A stretch of DNA of 64,000 bases from Spiribacter halobius (GTDB taxonomy: Bacteria; Pseudomonadota; Gammaproteobacteria; Nitrococcales; Nitrococcaceae), in the NCBI RefSeq assembly GCF_020883455.1, contig NZ_CP086615.1, positions 558,001-622,000 of the forward strand, written 5' to 3'. The position numbers and the translations under genes are program-made. This document shows positions 17,753 to 27,935 of this stretch, in pieces; position 1 is the first letter of the stretch; every line of letters starts with the position of its first letter. The notes under the pieces are model-generated. The model was not told the origin of the DNA and did no database searches. It was given only the letters and a program-made list of their open reading frames with translations.

Positions 17753-17987
17753 GGCGTCGGTACGTCGATGTCGGGTGTTCGTGGTGATGTCCGTGCCGTG
17801 CGCTTATCCGGGCGTGTGTGGCGGTTCATCATGCGCCGGGGCGCGGCCGAGGCCGGTACGGCCCTGCGGGACACGCCGTGTCCCGGGAAGGACAGCCGAG
17901 TCCGGGCCCCGGCACCAATGCCCGATCCGACGTCATCCCTGTCAGCCCTTCGCGCACCGAAGCTGCGCTCCCACGGAGCAACGCGGT
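17753..17987 (-). other. betB-betA intergenic gap
   Basis: A 235-bp gap, unusually long for a bet operon. It contains a GGGACACGCCGTGTCCC hairpin near 17879, which could attenuate betA or be a degenerate repeat. No gene is seen. Confidence 0.5.
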
Positions 17988-19434
<1,447 letters not shown>

Positions 19435-19451
<17 letters not shown>

Positions 19452-20046
19452 TCTGCGTCTCCCCGCCGCGCAGGCGTAGCTGACTGATGAGGTAATCCCG
19501 GGCGAGCTCCCGCGCCTGGCTGATGTCGAAGCCGCCGGTGCGCATGCTGGCGCGCAGCCACAGGCCGTCTATCATCACGCCAAGGCCCTCGGCCACGTGG
19601 CGCGCATCCTCGCGGGCGAGCAGGCCGCGCAGGGCGTGCAGCAGGTTGCTCTCGAGCCGCCGCGTCACGATCCGCTGGATGCGCGCGAGCTCGGGGTGGT
19701 GGTTGACCTGGGCCCAGAACGACAGCCAGCCGCTCACCACCACCGCCCCGGACTGGCTGGGGGCGAAGTTGGCGTCGATGATGGCGAGCACCTGGCCGAG
19801 GCCGGGCTCGGCGGTCCGCCGGCGCTCGCGGTACTCGCGGGCGAGCTCCCGCGCCAGATGGCGCAGGGTGGCCGCCAGCAGGCCGGACTTGTCGCCGAAG
19901 TAGTGTGCCACCAGCCCCGGCGAGGCGCCGGCGCGCCGGCCGACGCGGGCGAGCGTCGTCTCGTGCAGGCCCTGCTCGTGGATGATCTGCAGCGTGGCTT
20001 CGATGAACTGGCGCTGGCGGATGGGTTCCATTCCCCGCTTGGGCAT
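19435..20046 (-). CDS. betI: TetR-family repressor BetI
   Basis: A regulator of 203 aa. The start MPKRGMEPIRQRQFIEATLQ aligns with the BetI N-terminus and is preferred over an upstream in-frame start. The TetR helix-turn-helix spans about residues 10-55 (TLARVGRRAGASPGLVAHYFGDKSGLL), and the C-terminal ligand domain contains WLSFWAQVNHHPELARIQ. BetI represses the bet genes, with choline as inducer. It lies first in the betI-betB-betA order and is divergent from a betaine/choline-binding protein; a matching operator lies between them. Confidence 0.92.
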
Positions 20047-20095
20047 GACGGCGACGCTCCGGGTCGATCCAATGTGGCCGGAGAGTCTATTTGAT

Positions 20096-20115
20096 TTTGA
20101 TTGAGTGTTCAATTA
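20096..20115. promoter_or_regulatory. probable BetI operator
   Basis: TTGATTGAGTGTTCAATT carries the TTGA...TCAA half-sites seen in BetI operators. It sits 50 bases upstream of betI and 69 bases upstream of the divergent binding-protein gene, so it could control both. Confidence 0.65.
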
Positions 20116-20183
20116 ACTTGGCGGGGCAGTCGGCGCCCGTCCGGCGCCGCGCGCAAGCGTTCACGCAACAGAGGAAACGCAGC

Positions 20184-21128
20184 ATGCAGCATCGCATCCG
20201 ACTCTCCCTCGCCGCCGCCGCGCTGGTAGCCGCCGGCGGGGCGTATGCCCAGGAACCCGAGTCCTGCCGCGACGTCGGCATCGCCAACGTCAACTGGACC
20301 GGCGTGACCGTGAAGTCCGAGACCGCGAGCTACATCCTCGACGCGCTCGGATACAACACCACGCTGACCACGGCCTCCGTGCCCATCGCCTTCCAGTCCG
20401 TCGCCGAGGGCGATCGCGACTTCTTCCTCGGGCTGTGGCTGCCCACCCAGCAGAGCATGATCGAGCCCTATCTCGAGTCCGGGGAGATCGATCAGGTCAC
20501 CGCGAATCTGAAAGGGGCGAAGTACACCCTGGCGGTGCCGGACTACGTGTATGAGGCCGGCGTGACCTCCTTCTCCGATCTCGACGAGTATCGCGACCGG
20601 TTCGAGGGCCGCATCTACGGCATCGAGGCCGGCAATGACGGCAATCTGATCATCCAGCAGATGATCGACGAGGATGCCTTCGGCCTGGGCGACTGGAACC
20701 TGATGGAGTCCTCGGAGGCGGGCATGCTCACGCAGGTGAAGCGCTCGGTGCCGCGCGAGGACTGGGTGGTCTTCCTCGGCTGGGCGCCGCACCCGATGAA
20801 CCTCAACATCGACATGGAGTACCTCACTGGCGGTGAGGAGTACTTCGGCCCGGACCAGGGCGGCGCCACGGTGTACACGGTCGCCACCAGCGGCTACACG
20901 GACCGCTGCGCCAACGTCGGCCGGTTCCTTGAGCAGTACGAGTACACCGTCGAGGAGCAGAGCCGTGCCGGTGGCTATGTCATCAACGAGGACATGGGCA
21001 CCCGCGAGGCGGGCCTGCGCCTGATCGAGGAGCAGCCGGAGCTGCTGGAGCGCTGGCTCGACGGCGTCACCACCGCCGACGGCAGCGAGGACGCTGTTGC
21101 CGTGGTGCGGGAGTCGCTCGGGCTGTAA
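20184..21128 (+). CDS. choline/glycine betaine ABC transporter substrate-binding protein
   Basis: A 314-aa periplasmic protein with a signal peptide ending GAYA before QEPESC. It has an OpuAC/ChoX-type domain: VNWTGVTVKSETASYILDAL, FFLGLWLPTQQSMIEPYLE, VVFLGWAPHPMNLNIDMEYL. The aromatic residues in these segments normally cage the quaternary ammonium. The divergent betIBA operon suggests choline as ligand. No permease or ATPase gene is adjacent, so it is an orphan component here. AGAGGAAA precedes the start. Confidence 0.88.
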   Translation: MQHRIRLSLAAAALVAAGGAYAQEPESCRDVGIANVNWTGVTVKSETASYILDALGYNTTLTTASVPIAFQSVAEGDRDFFLGLWLPTQQSMIEPYLESGEIDQVTANLKGAKYTLAVPDYVYEAGVTSFSDLDEYRDRFEGRIYGIEAGNDGNLIIQQMIDEDAFGLGDWNLMESSEAGMLTQVKRSVPREDWVVFLGWAPHPMNLNIDMEYLTGGEEYFGPDQGGATVYTVATSGYTDRCANVGRFLEQYEYTVEEQSRAGGYVINEDMGTREAGLRLIEEQPELLERWLDGVTTADGSEDAVAVVRESLGL

Positions 21129-21152
21129 GCCCGTCGGTTCGCGAGCGACGTG

Positions 21153-21185
21153 AAAGGGGTGCGGTTCCGCCGCACCCCTTTTTTT
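21153..21185 (+). terminator. rho-independent terminator
   Basis: The stem AAGGGGTGCGG/CCGCACCCCTT, with four-base loop TTCC, is followed by a T-run, 25 bases after the binding-protein stop. Confidence 0.9.
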
Positions 21186-21280
21186 CCGCCGGAGGCGGTA
21201 ACCGACATCCCGATGGGCGTGGCGAATTGAGGCCGCCGTCGGCCCGTTGCACCTGGCCCGGGCTGTGTTCGCCTGCAGGC

Positions 21281-21315
21281 GTGTCGGGTACCGCCTGCGG
21301 CGGTTCCCGACCTAC
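21281..21315. repeat. REP-like palindrome, family C
   Basis: GTGTCGGGTACCGCCTGCGG then CGGTTCCCGACCTAC, reverse orientation to 11676. A degenerate partial copy lies near 21187. Confidence 0.8.
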
Positions 21316-21321
21316 AGGGAA

Positions 21322-21353
21322 TGTCGCACACGGCTGCGCCGTGCACGACCTAC
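21322..21353. repeat. single REP, family A
   Basis: GTCGCACACGGCTGCGCCGT then GCACGACCTAC. It is an unpaired half of the family A BIME, abutting a family C copy. Confidence 0.75.
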
Positions 21354-21386
21354 GGCGCTTTGATCCGGGGGTGGCGGCTGGCCGCC

Positions 21387-22583
21387 TCAGTCGGCGCGGA
21401 TGCGCACGGTGCCGCTGACGCCGCCCTGGAGGGCGCGGATCCGGCTCAGCAGGGCGGCGCTGAGGCGGTGGCCCGCCGGGACGAGCAGGATGCCGGTGCT
21501 GGTGGTGAGGTCCTCGGCGAGGACCATGCCCTCGCGCAGGTCGCTCACCGGTACGCCCTCGCCGGCGGCCGCCTGCGGCGTCGCCGCCGCTGGCCCGTGC
21601 TGCCGGCGCCAGCGCAGGAAGGCATTGACCACCCGCGGGTCGAAGCGCCGGCCGCGCTCCTCCTCGACGAACTGGCAGGCCTCCTGCTCCGAGAAGCGGC
21701 GCGGGAACAGATGCCCGTGCAGCGCCTCGTCGAAGGCGTCGGCCAGGGCGAGCAGGCGCGCCGGCACCGGAATGCCCCCGCCGGCGAGGCCCTCGGGGAA
21801 GCCGCGGCCATCGTGGCGCTCATGGTGCAGGCGGACGATCTTCGCCGCCGTGCCGAGGCGTGGATGCCGGGCGAGCCACTCCGCCGCGATGGCGGGATGG
21901 CGCTCGAAGGCGGCGCGGGCGCCGGCGGCGAGCCGGCTCTCGGGCAGCTCCCGCGTCTCCGCCGGCAGACCGGCCTCGCCGACGTCGTGCACCAGCGCTG
22001 CCAGGCGCAGGCTCTCGAAGCCGGCACCGCCGAGGCCGAGATGCTGGCAGAAGCCCGTGAGCAGCTCGGCGACGCGCTCGCCATGGCCGGGCTTGTGGTC
22101 GCCCAGCAGCTGCGGCACCGCGCCGAGCAGCGGCTCCAGATCGTCCAGGCTTCGGTTCGCATCCGGCGTGGGGCTGACTTCCGCCAGCGCGCCGCCGATG
22201 CTGCGCGCGCCGTGCAGCCCGGCGGCGAGGGTATCCAGCAGCTCCCGGGCGCGCCAGGGCTTCTCCAGGTAGGCGTAGCAGTGGCCCTCGTTGATGGCGC
22301 GCACGCTTGCCGCGTAGTCGGCGTAGCCGGTGATCAGTATGCGCACGCTGCGGGGATGGTCGCGGGCGACCTCGGCGAGCAGGGCGATGCCGTCGCCGTC
22401 GGGCAGCTTGAAGTCCGAGATCACGGCCTCTGCGCCGTGGCGGGCAAGGCCCGCCCGCGCCTCGCTGACGCTGGTGTAGCCGATCACCGAGTAGCCGTGG
22501 CCTGTCAGGGTGTCCTGCAGCAGGCGCAGTACCTCGGGGTCGTCGTCGACGCAGACCACCTCGGCGGTGGTGTCCGTGCTCAT
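21387..22583 (-). CDS. response regulator with HD-GYP-type phosphodiesterase domain
   Basis: Protein of 398 aa. The receiver domain (1-120) has Asp13/Asp14, phospho-acceptor Asp57 (SDFKLPDGDG), Thr85 and Lys108. The HD-GYP-type domain has His199-Asp200 (LVHDVGE), His229, His253-His254 (LHHERHDGRGFPEG) and Asp282. The signature is GFP instead of GYP, but the metal ligands are present, so cyclic-di-GMP hydrolysis is plausible. No histidine kinase is adjacent. It overlaps the upstream coiled-coil gene by four bases, so the two are coupled. Confidence 0.88.
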   Translation of the reverse strand: MSTDTTAEVVCVDDDPEVLRLLQDTLTGHGYSVIGYTSVSEARAGLARHGAEAVISDFKLPDGDGIALLAEVARDHPRSVRILITGYADYAASVRAINEGHCYAYLEKPWRARELLDTLAAGLHGARSIGGALAEVSPTPDANRSLDDLEPLLGAVPQLLGDHKPGHGERVAELLTGFCQHLGLGGAGFESLRLAALVHDVGEAGLPAETRELPESRLAAGARAAFERHPAIAAEWLARHPRLGTAAKIVRLHHERHDGRGFPEGLAGGGIPVPARLLALADAFDEALHGHLFPRRFSEQEACQFVEEERGRRFDPRVVNAFLRWRRQHGPAAATPQAAAGEGVPVSDLREGMVLAEDLTTSTGILLVPAGHRLSAALLSRIRALQGGVSGTVRIRAD

Positions 22584-23866
22584 GGCGTCGCCGCCTCATC
22601 GAGGCCGTGCTCGCGAAGCTTCGCCTGCAGGCTCAGGTTCTCGGCGCTGAGCTCTCCCACCTCGCCCTCCAGGGTGGTGAGCCGCTCCTGCAGCTCGATG
22701 GCCTGGGCCGCGAAGCGGTCGATGGTCGCTTCGAGGGCTTTCGTGTCACCGCTTGCCTCGGCCCGGTTGGCCTCGTCCAGGCGCTTGTTGAGGCGGCGGA
22801 TGGTGCGACGGTTGCGCGCGTTCTCCTTCATCAGGGCCTCGAAGGACTGCTCGGTCTCCGCGGCGGCGGCTTCCAGGCGCTTGATCTGCTGGGTGTAGTA
22901 GTGCCGGAGCTCCTCCTCGCGGTGCTCGGCGGCGTCGAGCTTGGCCCGCAGGTCGTCGATCAGGGCGTACTGGTGCTTGAGCGAGAGCAGCAGCCGGCGC
23001 TCGGTGACCTCCGCCTGGCGCTCGCGGCCTTCGGCGAGCTGATTGGCGCGGCGGGCGCGGTGGTCCGGCGAGGGGGCGGCGGTGAGGTGGCGCTCGCCGA
23101 AGGGCTGGATGTCGCCGCGCTCCAGGAACTGCTGCAGCGGCGCCTGCGCCTGCTGCCAGGCACCCACCGCGGCCTGCAGCTCCGCGCTCCCTTGGCCCCC
23201 GGCGAGCTCGCGCGCGACGAGCGGCTCCAGGCGCTCGCCGGCGTCCCGCAGGCGCAGCATGGCGCCGTGCAGCTCGTTGAAGCGCCGCCGGTAGGCCTCC
23301 AGCTCCTGCACCCGCTGCTCGAGCCGGGCACTGCGGCCCTGCTGGCGCTCGAGCTGGCGCTCCAGCTGCTGGGCGCTCTCGCCGTGGCTGCGGCGCGCCT
23401 GGGCGAGGTCCTCGCGGTGCTGGTTGCGGCTGGTCTCGAGCCAGCGCTGCAGCGTGGCCTCGGCGGTGCGAAAGCCCTCCAGAAGGGTGTCCAGGGCGCC
23501 CCGGCGTGCCTCCCAGAACTGCTCGGGGGGCGCCTGCAGGGCGCTGAGCTCGTGGCGCAGCGTCTCGTAGTGGAGCTGCAGCCCGACCCGGGGCGGGTCG
23601 CCGTCGGCCAGGGCGCTGCCCTGGTGCAGGGTCGCCGGGTTCTCGTTCCAGCGGCTGCGCACGGCCGCGATGAGCGCGCTGATCGCGCTCTGCACATGAT
23701 TCAGGTAGTCCGCGCGCTCGCGCTCGGAATCCCGCGCCTCGCCCTGCAGCGCCGCGAGGCGCCGACGCGCCCGCCACCACAGGCGGCCGAAGACCACGGC
23801 CGCCACCACCGCGGCGAGCAGCAGCTCCGCGAGCAGGATGGCGATGGCGAGCAGTTCACTGTCCAC
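22580..23866 (-). CDS. membrane-anchored coiled-coil protein
   Basis: A 428-aa protein with one N-terminal helix (about residues 5-27, LAIAILLAELLLAAVVAAVV). A long Glu/Arg/Gln/Ala-rich cytoplasmic coiled coil runs through nearly the whole remaining length, breaking around the DIQPFGERHLTAAP linker. No enzymatic motif is seen. It is encoded immediately before, and overlaps, an HD-GYP response regulator, which suggests a scaffold or localisation partner for that protein. FNR-like and CRP-like sites lie upstream. Confidence 0.75.
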   Translation of the reverse strand: MDSELLAIAILLAELLLAAVVAAVVFGRLWWRARRRLAALQGEARDSERERADYLNHVQSAISALIAAVRSRWNENPATLHQGSALADGDPPRVGLQLHYETLRHELSALQAPPEQFWEARRGALDTLLEGFRTAEATLQRWLETSRNQHREDLAQARRSHGESAQQLERQLERQQGRSARLEQRVQELEAYRRRFNELHGAMLRLRDAGERLEPLVARELAGGQGSAELQAAVGAWQQAQAPLQQFLERGDIQPFGERHLTAAPSPDHRARRANQLAEGRERQAEVTERRLLLSLKHQYALIDDLRAKLDAAEHREEELRHYYTQQIKRLEAAAAETEQSFEALMKENARNRRTIRRLNKRLDEANRAEASGDTKALEATIDRFAAQAIELQERLTTLEGEVGELSAENLSLQAKLREHGLDEAATP

Positions 23867-23925
23867 GGAGCCCCCGCGTTCCAGCCGGTTCGGGTGACGG
23901 CGCTTCTGCCATGGAAGTCTAGGCG

Positions 23926-23939
23926 TTGACGCAGATCAA
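23926..23939 (-). promoter_or_regulatory. candidate FNR/ANR box
   Basis: TTGACGCAGATCAA matches TTGAT-N4-ATCAA with one mismatch. It lies 60 bases upstream of the coiled-coil/HD-GYP operon start. Confidence 0.5.
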
Positions 23940-23964
23940 GGCGTATGACGGATCGACCTATCAT

Positions 23965-23980
23965 TGTGAAGTATGTCACT
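23965..23980 (-). promoter_or_regulatory. candidate CRP/Vfr site
   Basis: TGTGAAGTATGTCACT matches TGTGA-N6-TCACA in nine of ten positions, about 99 bases upstream of the coiled-coil gene. The cAMP phosphodiesterase gene cpdA elsewhere in the window shows that cAMP signalling exists in this organism. Confidence 0.4.
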
Positions 23981-24008
23981 GTTTGGGCGTTTGTCACCCA
24001 TTGGCGCC

Positions 24009-24190
24009 TAGCCCGCATATCTCACCGATTCGCGAAGCGAGGGCGTGGAGCTGGCGGGCAGGACAAGGCGCGGGAGAGTCCGGGCGCGCAGGCGTACTCG
24101 ACAGTACGTCGAGCACCCGGACCGAGCGCAACGCCGGCCTGCCCGCCAGATCCGCGCCCGCAGCCGTGAATCGGTGAGATATCCGGGCTA
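24009..24190 (-). mobile_element. 182-bp palindromic element, copy 1 (full length)
   Basis: It is bounded by TAGCCCGCATATCTCACCG and its near-inverse, ending GATATCCGGGCTA, and lies in inverted orientation relative to copies 2-4. The interior is largely self-complementary around a central GTCGAG-type hairpin. It is between the coiled-coil operon promoter and dinB. Its right-hand CTA is the dinB stop codon on the minus strand. Net length without one TA (or CTAG) duplication is 180 bp. Confidence 0.88.
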
Positions 24191-25252
24191 GAGGGGGCCG
24201 CTGAGCTGTGAGAGCTGCACGCCGAGCAGGCGCACCGCGCGGTGCAGGCGGTGCTGGAACAGGCAGCTGTGCACGGCGGCGTGGAGGATGTGCGGGTCGT
24301 CGCTCGGACTTGGCAGGGAGAGCGAGCGGGTGTGGGTGGTGAAGTCCCGGTAGCGCAGCTTCACGGTCACGGTGCGGGCGCGCAGGCCCTTCTCCCGCAG
24401 GCGCGTGAGTACCTGATCCAGCATGCCCCCGGCCTCATGGGCGAGCCGGCCGCTGCTGCGGCAGTCCTGCTGGAAGGTGCGCTCGCGGCCGATGGATTTG
24501 CGCACCCGCTCGGTCTGCACGGGGCGCTCGTCCTCGCCGTGGGCGGCGCGCAGCAGGGCGCGGGCATGGCGCTCGCCGAAGGCGCTCTGCAGGTGTTCGA
24601 CGGCCGTTCCTGCCAGCTCGCCGATGGTCCCGATGCCGAGCTCGTGCAGGCGCGCCTCCGCCCGCGGGCCGACGCCGTGCAGCGTGCGCACCGGCAGCGG
24701 CCAGACCCGCGCCGGGACGTCTTCGTGGGTCAGCCGGGTGAGCCCGTCCGGCTTCTCCAGATCGGAGGCGATCTTGGCCAGCAGGCGGTTGGGGGCGATG
24801 CCGACGGAGGCGACCAGCCCGGTGGCGGCCTGGATGTCGGACTTGAGCGCGCGGGCGGTGGCCAGCGGTGCCTCACTGTGCCCGGTGAGATCCAGGTAGG
24901 CCTCGTCGAGCCCCACTGCCTGGAGCACCGGGCTCACCCGGCCGAGGATGGCGAACACGTCTGCCGAGGCCGCCTGGTAGGCGGCGAAGTCCACCGGCAG
25001 GAACACCGCTTCCGGACACAGCCGGGCGGCGGTGCGCAGCGGCATGCCGGAGTGGATGCCGAACACCCGGGCCTCGTAGGTGGCGGTGGAGACGACCCCG
25101 CGGCTCGCCGGGTCGCCGCGGCCGCCCACCACCACCGGCTGCCCGCGCAGCTCCGGGCGCCGCCGCAGCTCCACGGCGGCGAAGAAGGCATCCATGTCGA
25201 CGTGGAGGATGACGCGGCGGGTCGCCCCGGCAGGCTCAGGCAGGGTCGTCAT
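24188..25252 (-). CDS. dinB: DNA polymerase IV, C-terminus set by a palindromic element
   Basis: Y-family polymerase of 354 aa for translesion synthesis. The palm acids are Asp19 in ILHVDMDAFFAAVE and the Asp-Glu in GLDEAYLDLTG. SVGIAPNRLLAKIASDLEKP and the HhH segment LHGVGPRAEARLHELGIG are present, and the little-finger domain ends at LLGVQLSQLSGPL. The stop codon is the terminal TAG of the 182-bp element, and the usual C-terminal beta-clamp-binding peptide (QLVLGL in E. coli) is not visible. It overlaps the GGDEF gene upstream by 17 bases. Confidence 0.9.
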   Translation of the reverse strand: MTTLPEPAGATRRVILHVDMDAFFAAVELRRRPELRGQPVVVGGRGDPASRGVVSTATYEARVFGIHSGMPLRTAARLCPEAVFLPVDFAAYQAASADVFAILGRVSPVLQAVGLDEAYLDLTGHSEAPLATARALKSDIQAATGLVASVGIAPNRLLAKIASDLEKPDGLTRLTHEDVPARVWPLPVRTLHGVGPRAEARLHELGIGTIGELAGTAVEHLQSAFGERHARALLRAAHGEDERPVQTERVRKSIGRERTFQQDCRSSGRLAHEAGGMLDQVLTRLREKGLRARTVTVKLRYRDFTTHTRSLSLPSPSDDPHILHAAVHSCLFQHRLHRAVRLLGVQLSQLSGPL

Positions 25253-27935
25253 GGAGGTGCAGGAGCGCGCGCAGGGCCTCCGGCAGGCGGTCCGCGAACA
25301 GCGGCCCCTGGCCGGTATCGCAGCCGATCTGCTGTGCCGCCGCCCACTGGCCCGGGCGGGCGATGCCGTCGGCGACGATCTCCGGGGCCAGCGCCCGGCC
25401 CAGCGCCACCAGCGGCTGCAGCAGGGCGTGTGCCGCCTCCCGGCGGCCGGCATCGTCGGCATCCAGCTCGGCGAACAGGCTGCCGTCGATGACGATGGCG
25501 TCGGGTTCCAGCGCCTGGACCAGGCCGAGGCTGGGCTGATCGCCGCCGAGGCCGCCGAGGGAGAGACGCAGACCGGGGATGGCCTCGCGCAGCCGGGCCA
25601 CGGCGTCCAGCAGCGCGATGCCGTCGCGGTTGGCCTTGCCGGGCAGGGACAGCTGCAGCTCCGGCGGGCACGGCAGACACTGCAGATCGGCCACGAGGCG
25701 CTCGCGGAAGCGTTCGTCCCAGATGCGGCCACGGGTGATGACATAGACCGGACGCGCCGTCGGCGCGGAGCGCGCGAGGGCGGCGCTGCACTCGGCGAGG
25801 GCGGCGAGGCCGAAGCTCTCCACCGCCTCCAGGGCGCCGTTGCGACTGGCCTGGTTGAGGAGCTCGGCGGTGTCGCGCAGGCCATGCTCGGGGTCGAGCC
25901 AGCGTACGCCGAGCTGGGCGGCCAGCAGCTCGCCGGCACTGTTGACGCGCGCCTCGCCCGCCACCACCAGCTGGCTGGCCAGCTCGCCGCCGCGAATGTC
26001 CCGGCTGAGGCGGAAGGCCTCCTGGACGGCGTCGCGGATCTGCTCGTCGTGGAAGGCATGGCCGTTGCGGCCGCTTGCCTTGACGCTGTACATCGCCGCA
26101 TCCGCGGCCCGCAGCAGGTCGCCGAAGTGCTCGCCATGCTCCGGCGCCATGGCGATGCCGATGCTGGGGCTCACCTGGGTCCATTCCTGTTGCAGGGCCA
26201 CTTCGCGGGTCACCGCCTGGCGCAGCTTCTCGGCGACGCGGGCCGCGGCCTCCCGGCCGCCGCGGGGCAGCAGGACGACGAATTCGTCGCCACCGAGCCG
26301 GGCCACGGTGTCGGCAGGGCGCACGGCGCGCTGCAGGGACTCCGCCACCTGCACCAGGAGCTCGTCGCCGGCGTCGTGGCCAAGGGCGTCGTTGACGAGC
26401 TTGAAGTTGTCCAGGTCGATCAGCAGCAGGGCGGCGGTCTCGCCCTCGGGCAGCGCGTGCAGGGCCTGCCCGACGCGCTGCTGCAGCAGGCTGCGGTTGG
26501 GCAGGCCGGTGAGGGCGTCGGTGTTGGCACGGTGGCTGAGCTCGTCCAGCAGACGCCGGCGCTCCATGGCCAGGGCCGCGAGGCCGCCCACCTCGCGCAG
26601 CGCCTCCAGGTCGCCCGGCTCGGTGCGCTGGACGTCGCGGTGAAACACCGCCAGGGTGCCCAGGGTCTCGTCGTTGCCGCCCGGGATGGCGAAGGCCCAG
26701 GCGCTGCGGACGCCGAGGTGGCGCGCCGCCTCACGGGACGCCGCCTCGCAGTCGTCGGCATACAGATCCGGATGCACCATGACGCCATTGAGCCGCAGGC
26801 TGTCGTGGCACGGGCGCTGCCGCGGGTCCAGCGGCAGCCGGGGCAGCAGGGCGGCAATGTCCTCCTCGCGCTCGCTGGCGTACTCCAGGGAGTGCGTCGC
26901 ACCGCTGCTGCGCACCACCACCACCAGCGCCTCCGGGTGCTGGTGGCAGAGGGTGATGCCGACCTGGTCCAGCAGCGCGGTCATGGGGGCGTGGCGCAGC
27001 ACCAATTCCATGATCCGGGCCCGGTCCTCGGTGAGCCGGCTGCGGCGCTGCTCGTCGGTGAGGTCACTGAGGGTGGCGAGCACGAAGCGCTCGCCGTCGT
27101 CCAGCTCGATGAGCTCGTTGACCACCTGCGCCGGCAGCACCCGGCCATCGTCCCGATGCAGGAGCCAGACATCGCTGTGGCGATCGCCGCGGGCGAATAC
27201 CCGGTCCAGCGTGGCCCGCACCTCGCTGGCCTGATGGCGGGCGGCGAGCTCGAGAGCCGGTATCCCCATCAGCGCCTCGACGCCCCGTCCGCAGATCTCC
27301 GCCGCCCGCGGGTTGAGGTCCACCACCCGGTGCTCGTGGTCGATCATGAGGAAGCCCATGTCCGCGGCGTGGTAGACCACGTCGATGAGGTCACGGCCGC
27401 GGCCGCGCTCGGCCTCCATGGCGCGCAGCCGCCGGGTAACCAGGCGCACCCGCAGATGCTCCACCGTGAGCCGGGCCAGATCCGCGAGGCGGGCGAGGGT
27501 CTCCTCGTCCGGCGCGGGATGGGGTGTGGCGTCCACTGCACAGAGGGTCCCCAGCGCGTAGCCCTCCTCGGTGACCAGCGGCATGCCGACATAAAAGCGG
27601 ATGCCATCCCGGGCGACGTAGGGGTTGTCCCGGAAGCGGGGGTCGCGGCTTGCATCCGGGACCACCGTCGCCCGCGCGGGGTCGAGGATGGCGTGGCCGC
27701 AGAAGCTGAGCTCCCGCGGCCCGCTCTGCTCACCGAAGCCGACGCAGGCGCGGAACCACTGGCGGTTCTCGTCGATGAGGCTGATGAAGGCAGTGGGGAC
27801 GTCGAGCAGCCGGGCGACGAGCCGGGTCAGCGCGTTGAACACCGGCTCGTCCGCCGTCTCCAGCGCATCCAGCGCGTGCAGCGCCTGCAGGCGCGCGTTC
27901 TCGTTGGCGGGCGTTGGCGGGGCGAGGACGCTCAC
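25236..27935 (-). CDS. GAF-PAS-GAF-GGDEF protein with degenerate EAL domain
   Basis: About 899 aa from a GTG start preceded by GGAGAG; an upstream ATG at 27983 is possible. GAF-like sensors are at about 20-160 and 300-450, with a PAS domain near 180-290. The GGDEF domain at about 465-630 has intact RLGGDEFVVLL (motif near 547) and an RPAD inhibitory site. The C-terminal region about 650-895 is EAL-shaped but lacks the EAL triplet; EPDAIVIDGSLF and EIVADGIA are remnants. It is therefore probably a diguanylate cyclase with a non-catalytic EAL. It overlaps dinB. Confidence 0.87.
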   Translation of the reverse strand: MSVLAPPTPANENARLQALHALDALETADEPVFNALTRLVARLLDVPTAFISLIDENRQWFRACVGFGEQSGPRELSFCGHAILDPARATVVPDASRDPRFRDNPYVARDGIRFYVGMPLVTEEGYALGTLCAVDATPHPAPDEETLARLADLARLTVEHLRVRLVTRRLRAMEAERGRGRDLIDVVYHAADMGFLMIDHEHRVVDLNPRAAEICGRGVEALMGIPALELAARHQASEVRATLDRVFARGDRHSDVWLLHRDDGRVLPAQVVNELIELDDGERFVLATLSDLTDEQRRSRLTEDRARIMELVLRHAPMTALLDQVGITLCHQHPEALVVVVRSSGATHSLEYASEREEDIAALLPRLPLDPRQRPCHDSLRLNGVMVHPDLYADDCEAASREAARHLGVRSAWAFAIPGGNDETLGTLAVFHRDVQRTEPGDLEALREVGGLAALAMERRRLLDELSHRANTDALTGLPNRSLLQQRVGQALHALPEGETAALLLIDLDNFKLVNDALGHDAGDELLVQVAESLQRAVRPADTVARLGGDEFVVLLPRGGREAAARVAEKLRQAVTREVALQQEWTQVSPSIGIAMAPEHGEHFGDLLRAADAAMYSVKASGRNGHAFHDEQIRDAVQEAFRLSRDIRGGELASQLVVAGEARVNSAGELLAAQLGVRWLDPEHGLRDTAELLNQASRNGALEAVESFGLAALAECSAALARSAPTARPVYVITRGRIWDERFRERLVADLQCLPCPPELQLSLPGKANRDGIALLDAVARLREAIPGLRLSLGGLGGDQPSLGLVQALEPDAIVIDGSLFAELDADDAGRREAAHALLQPLVALGRALAPEIVADGIARPGQWAAAQQIGCDTGQGPLFADRLPEALRALLHLHDDPA

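Noticed and set aside
17877-17897. Third copy of the family G element
   Set aside because: GGGACACGCCGTGTCCC resembles the inner arm and first core bases, but the 52-bp core and long arms are absent.
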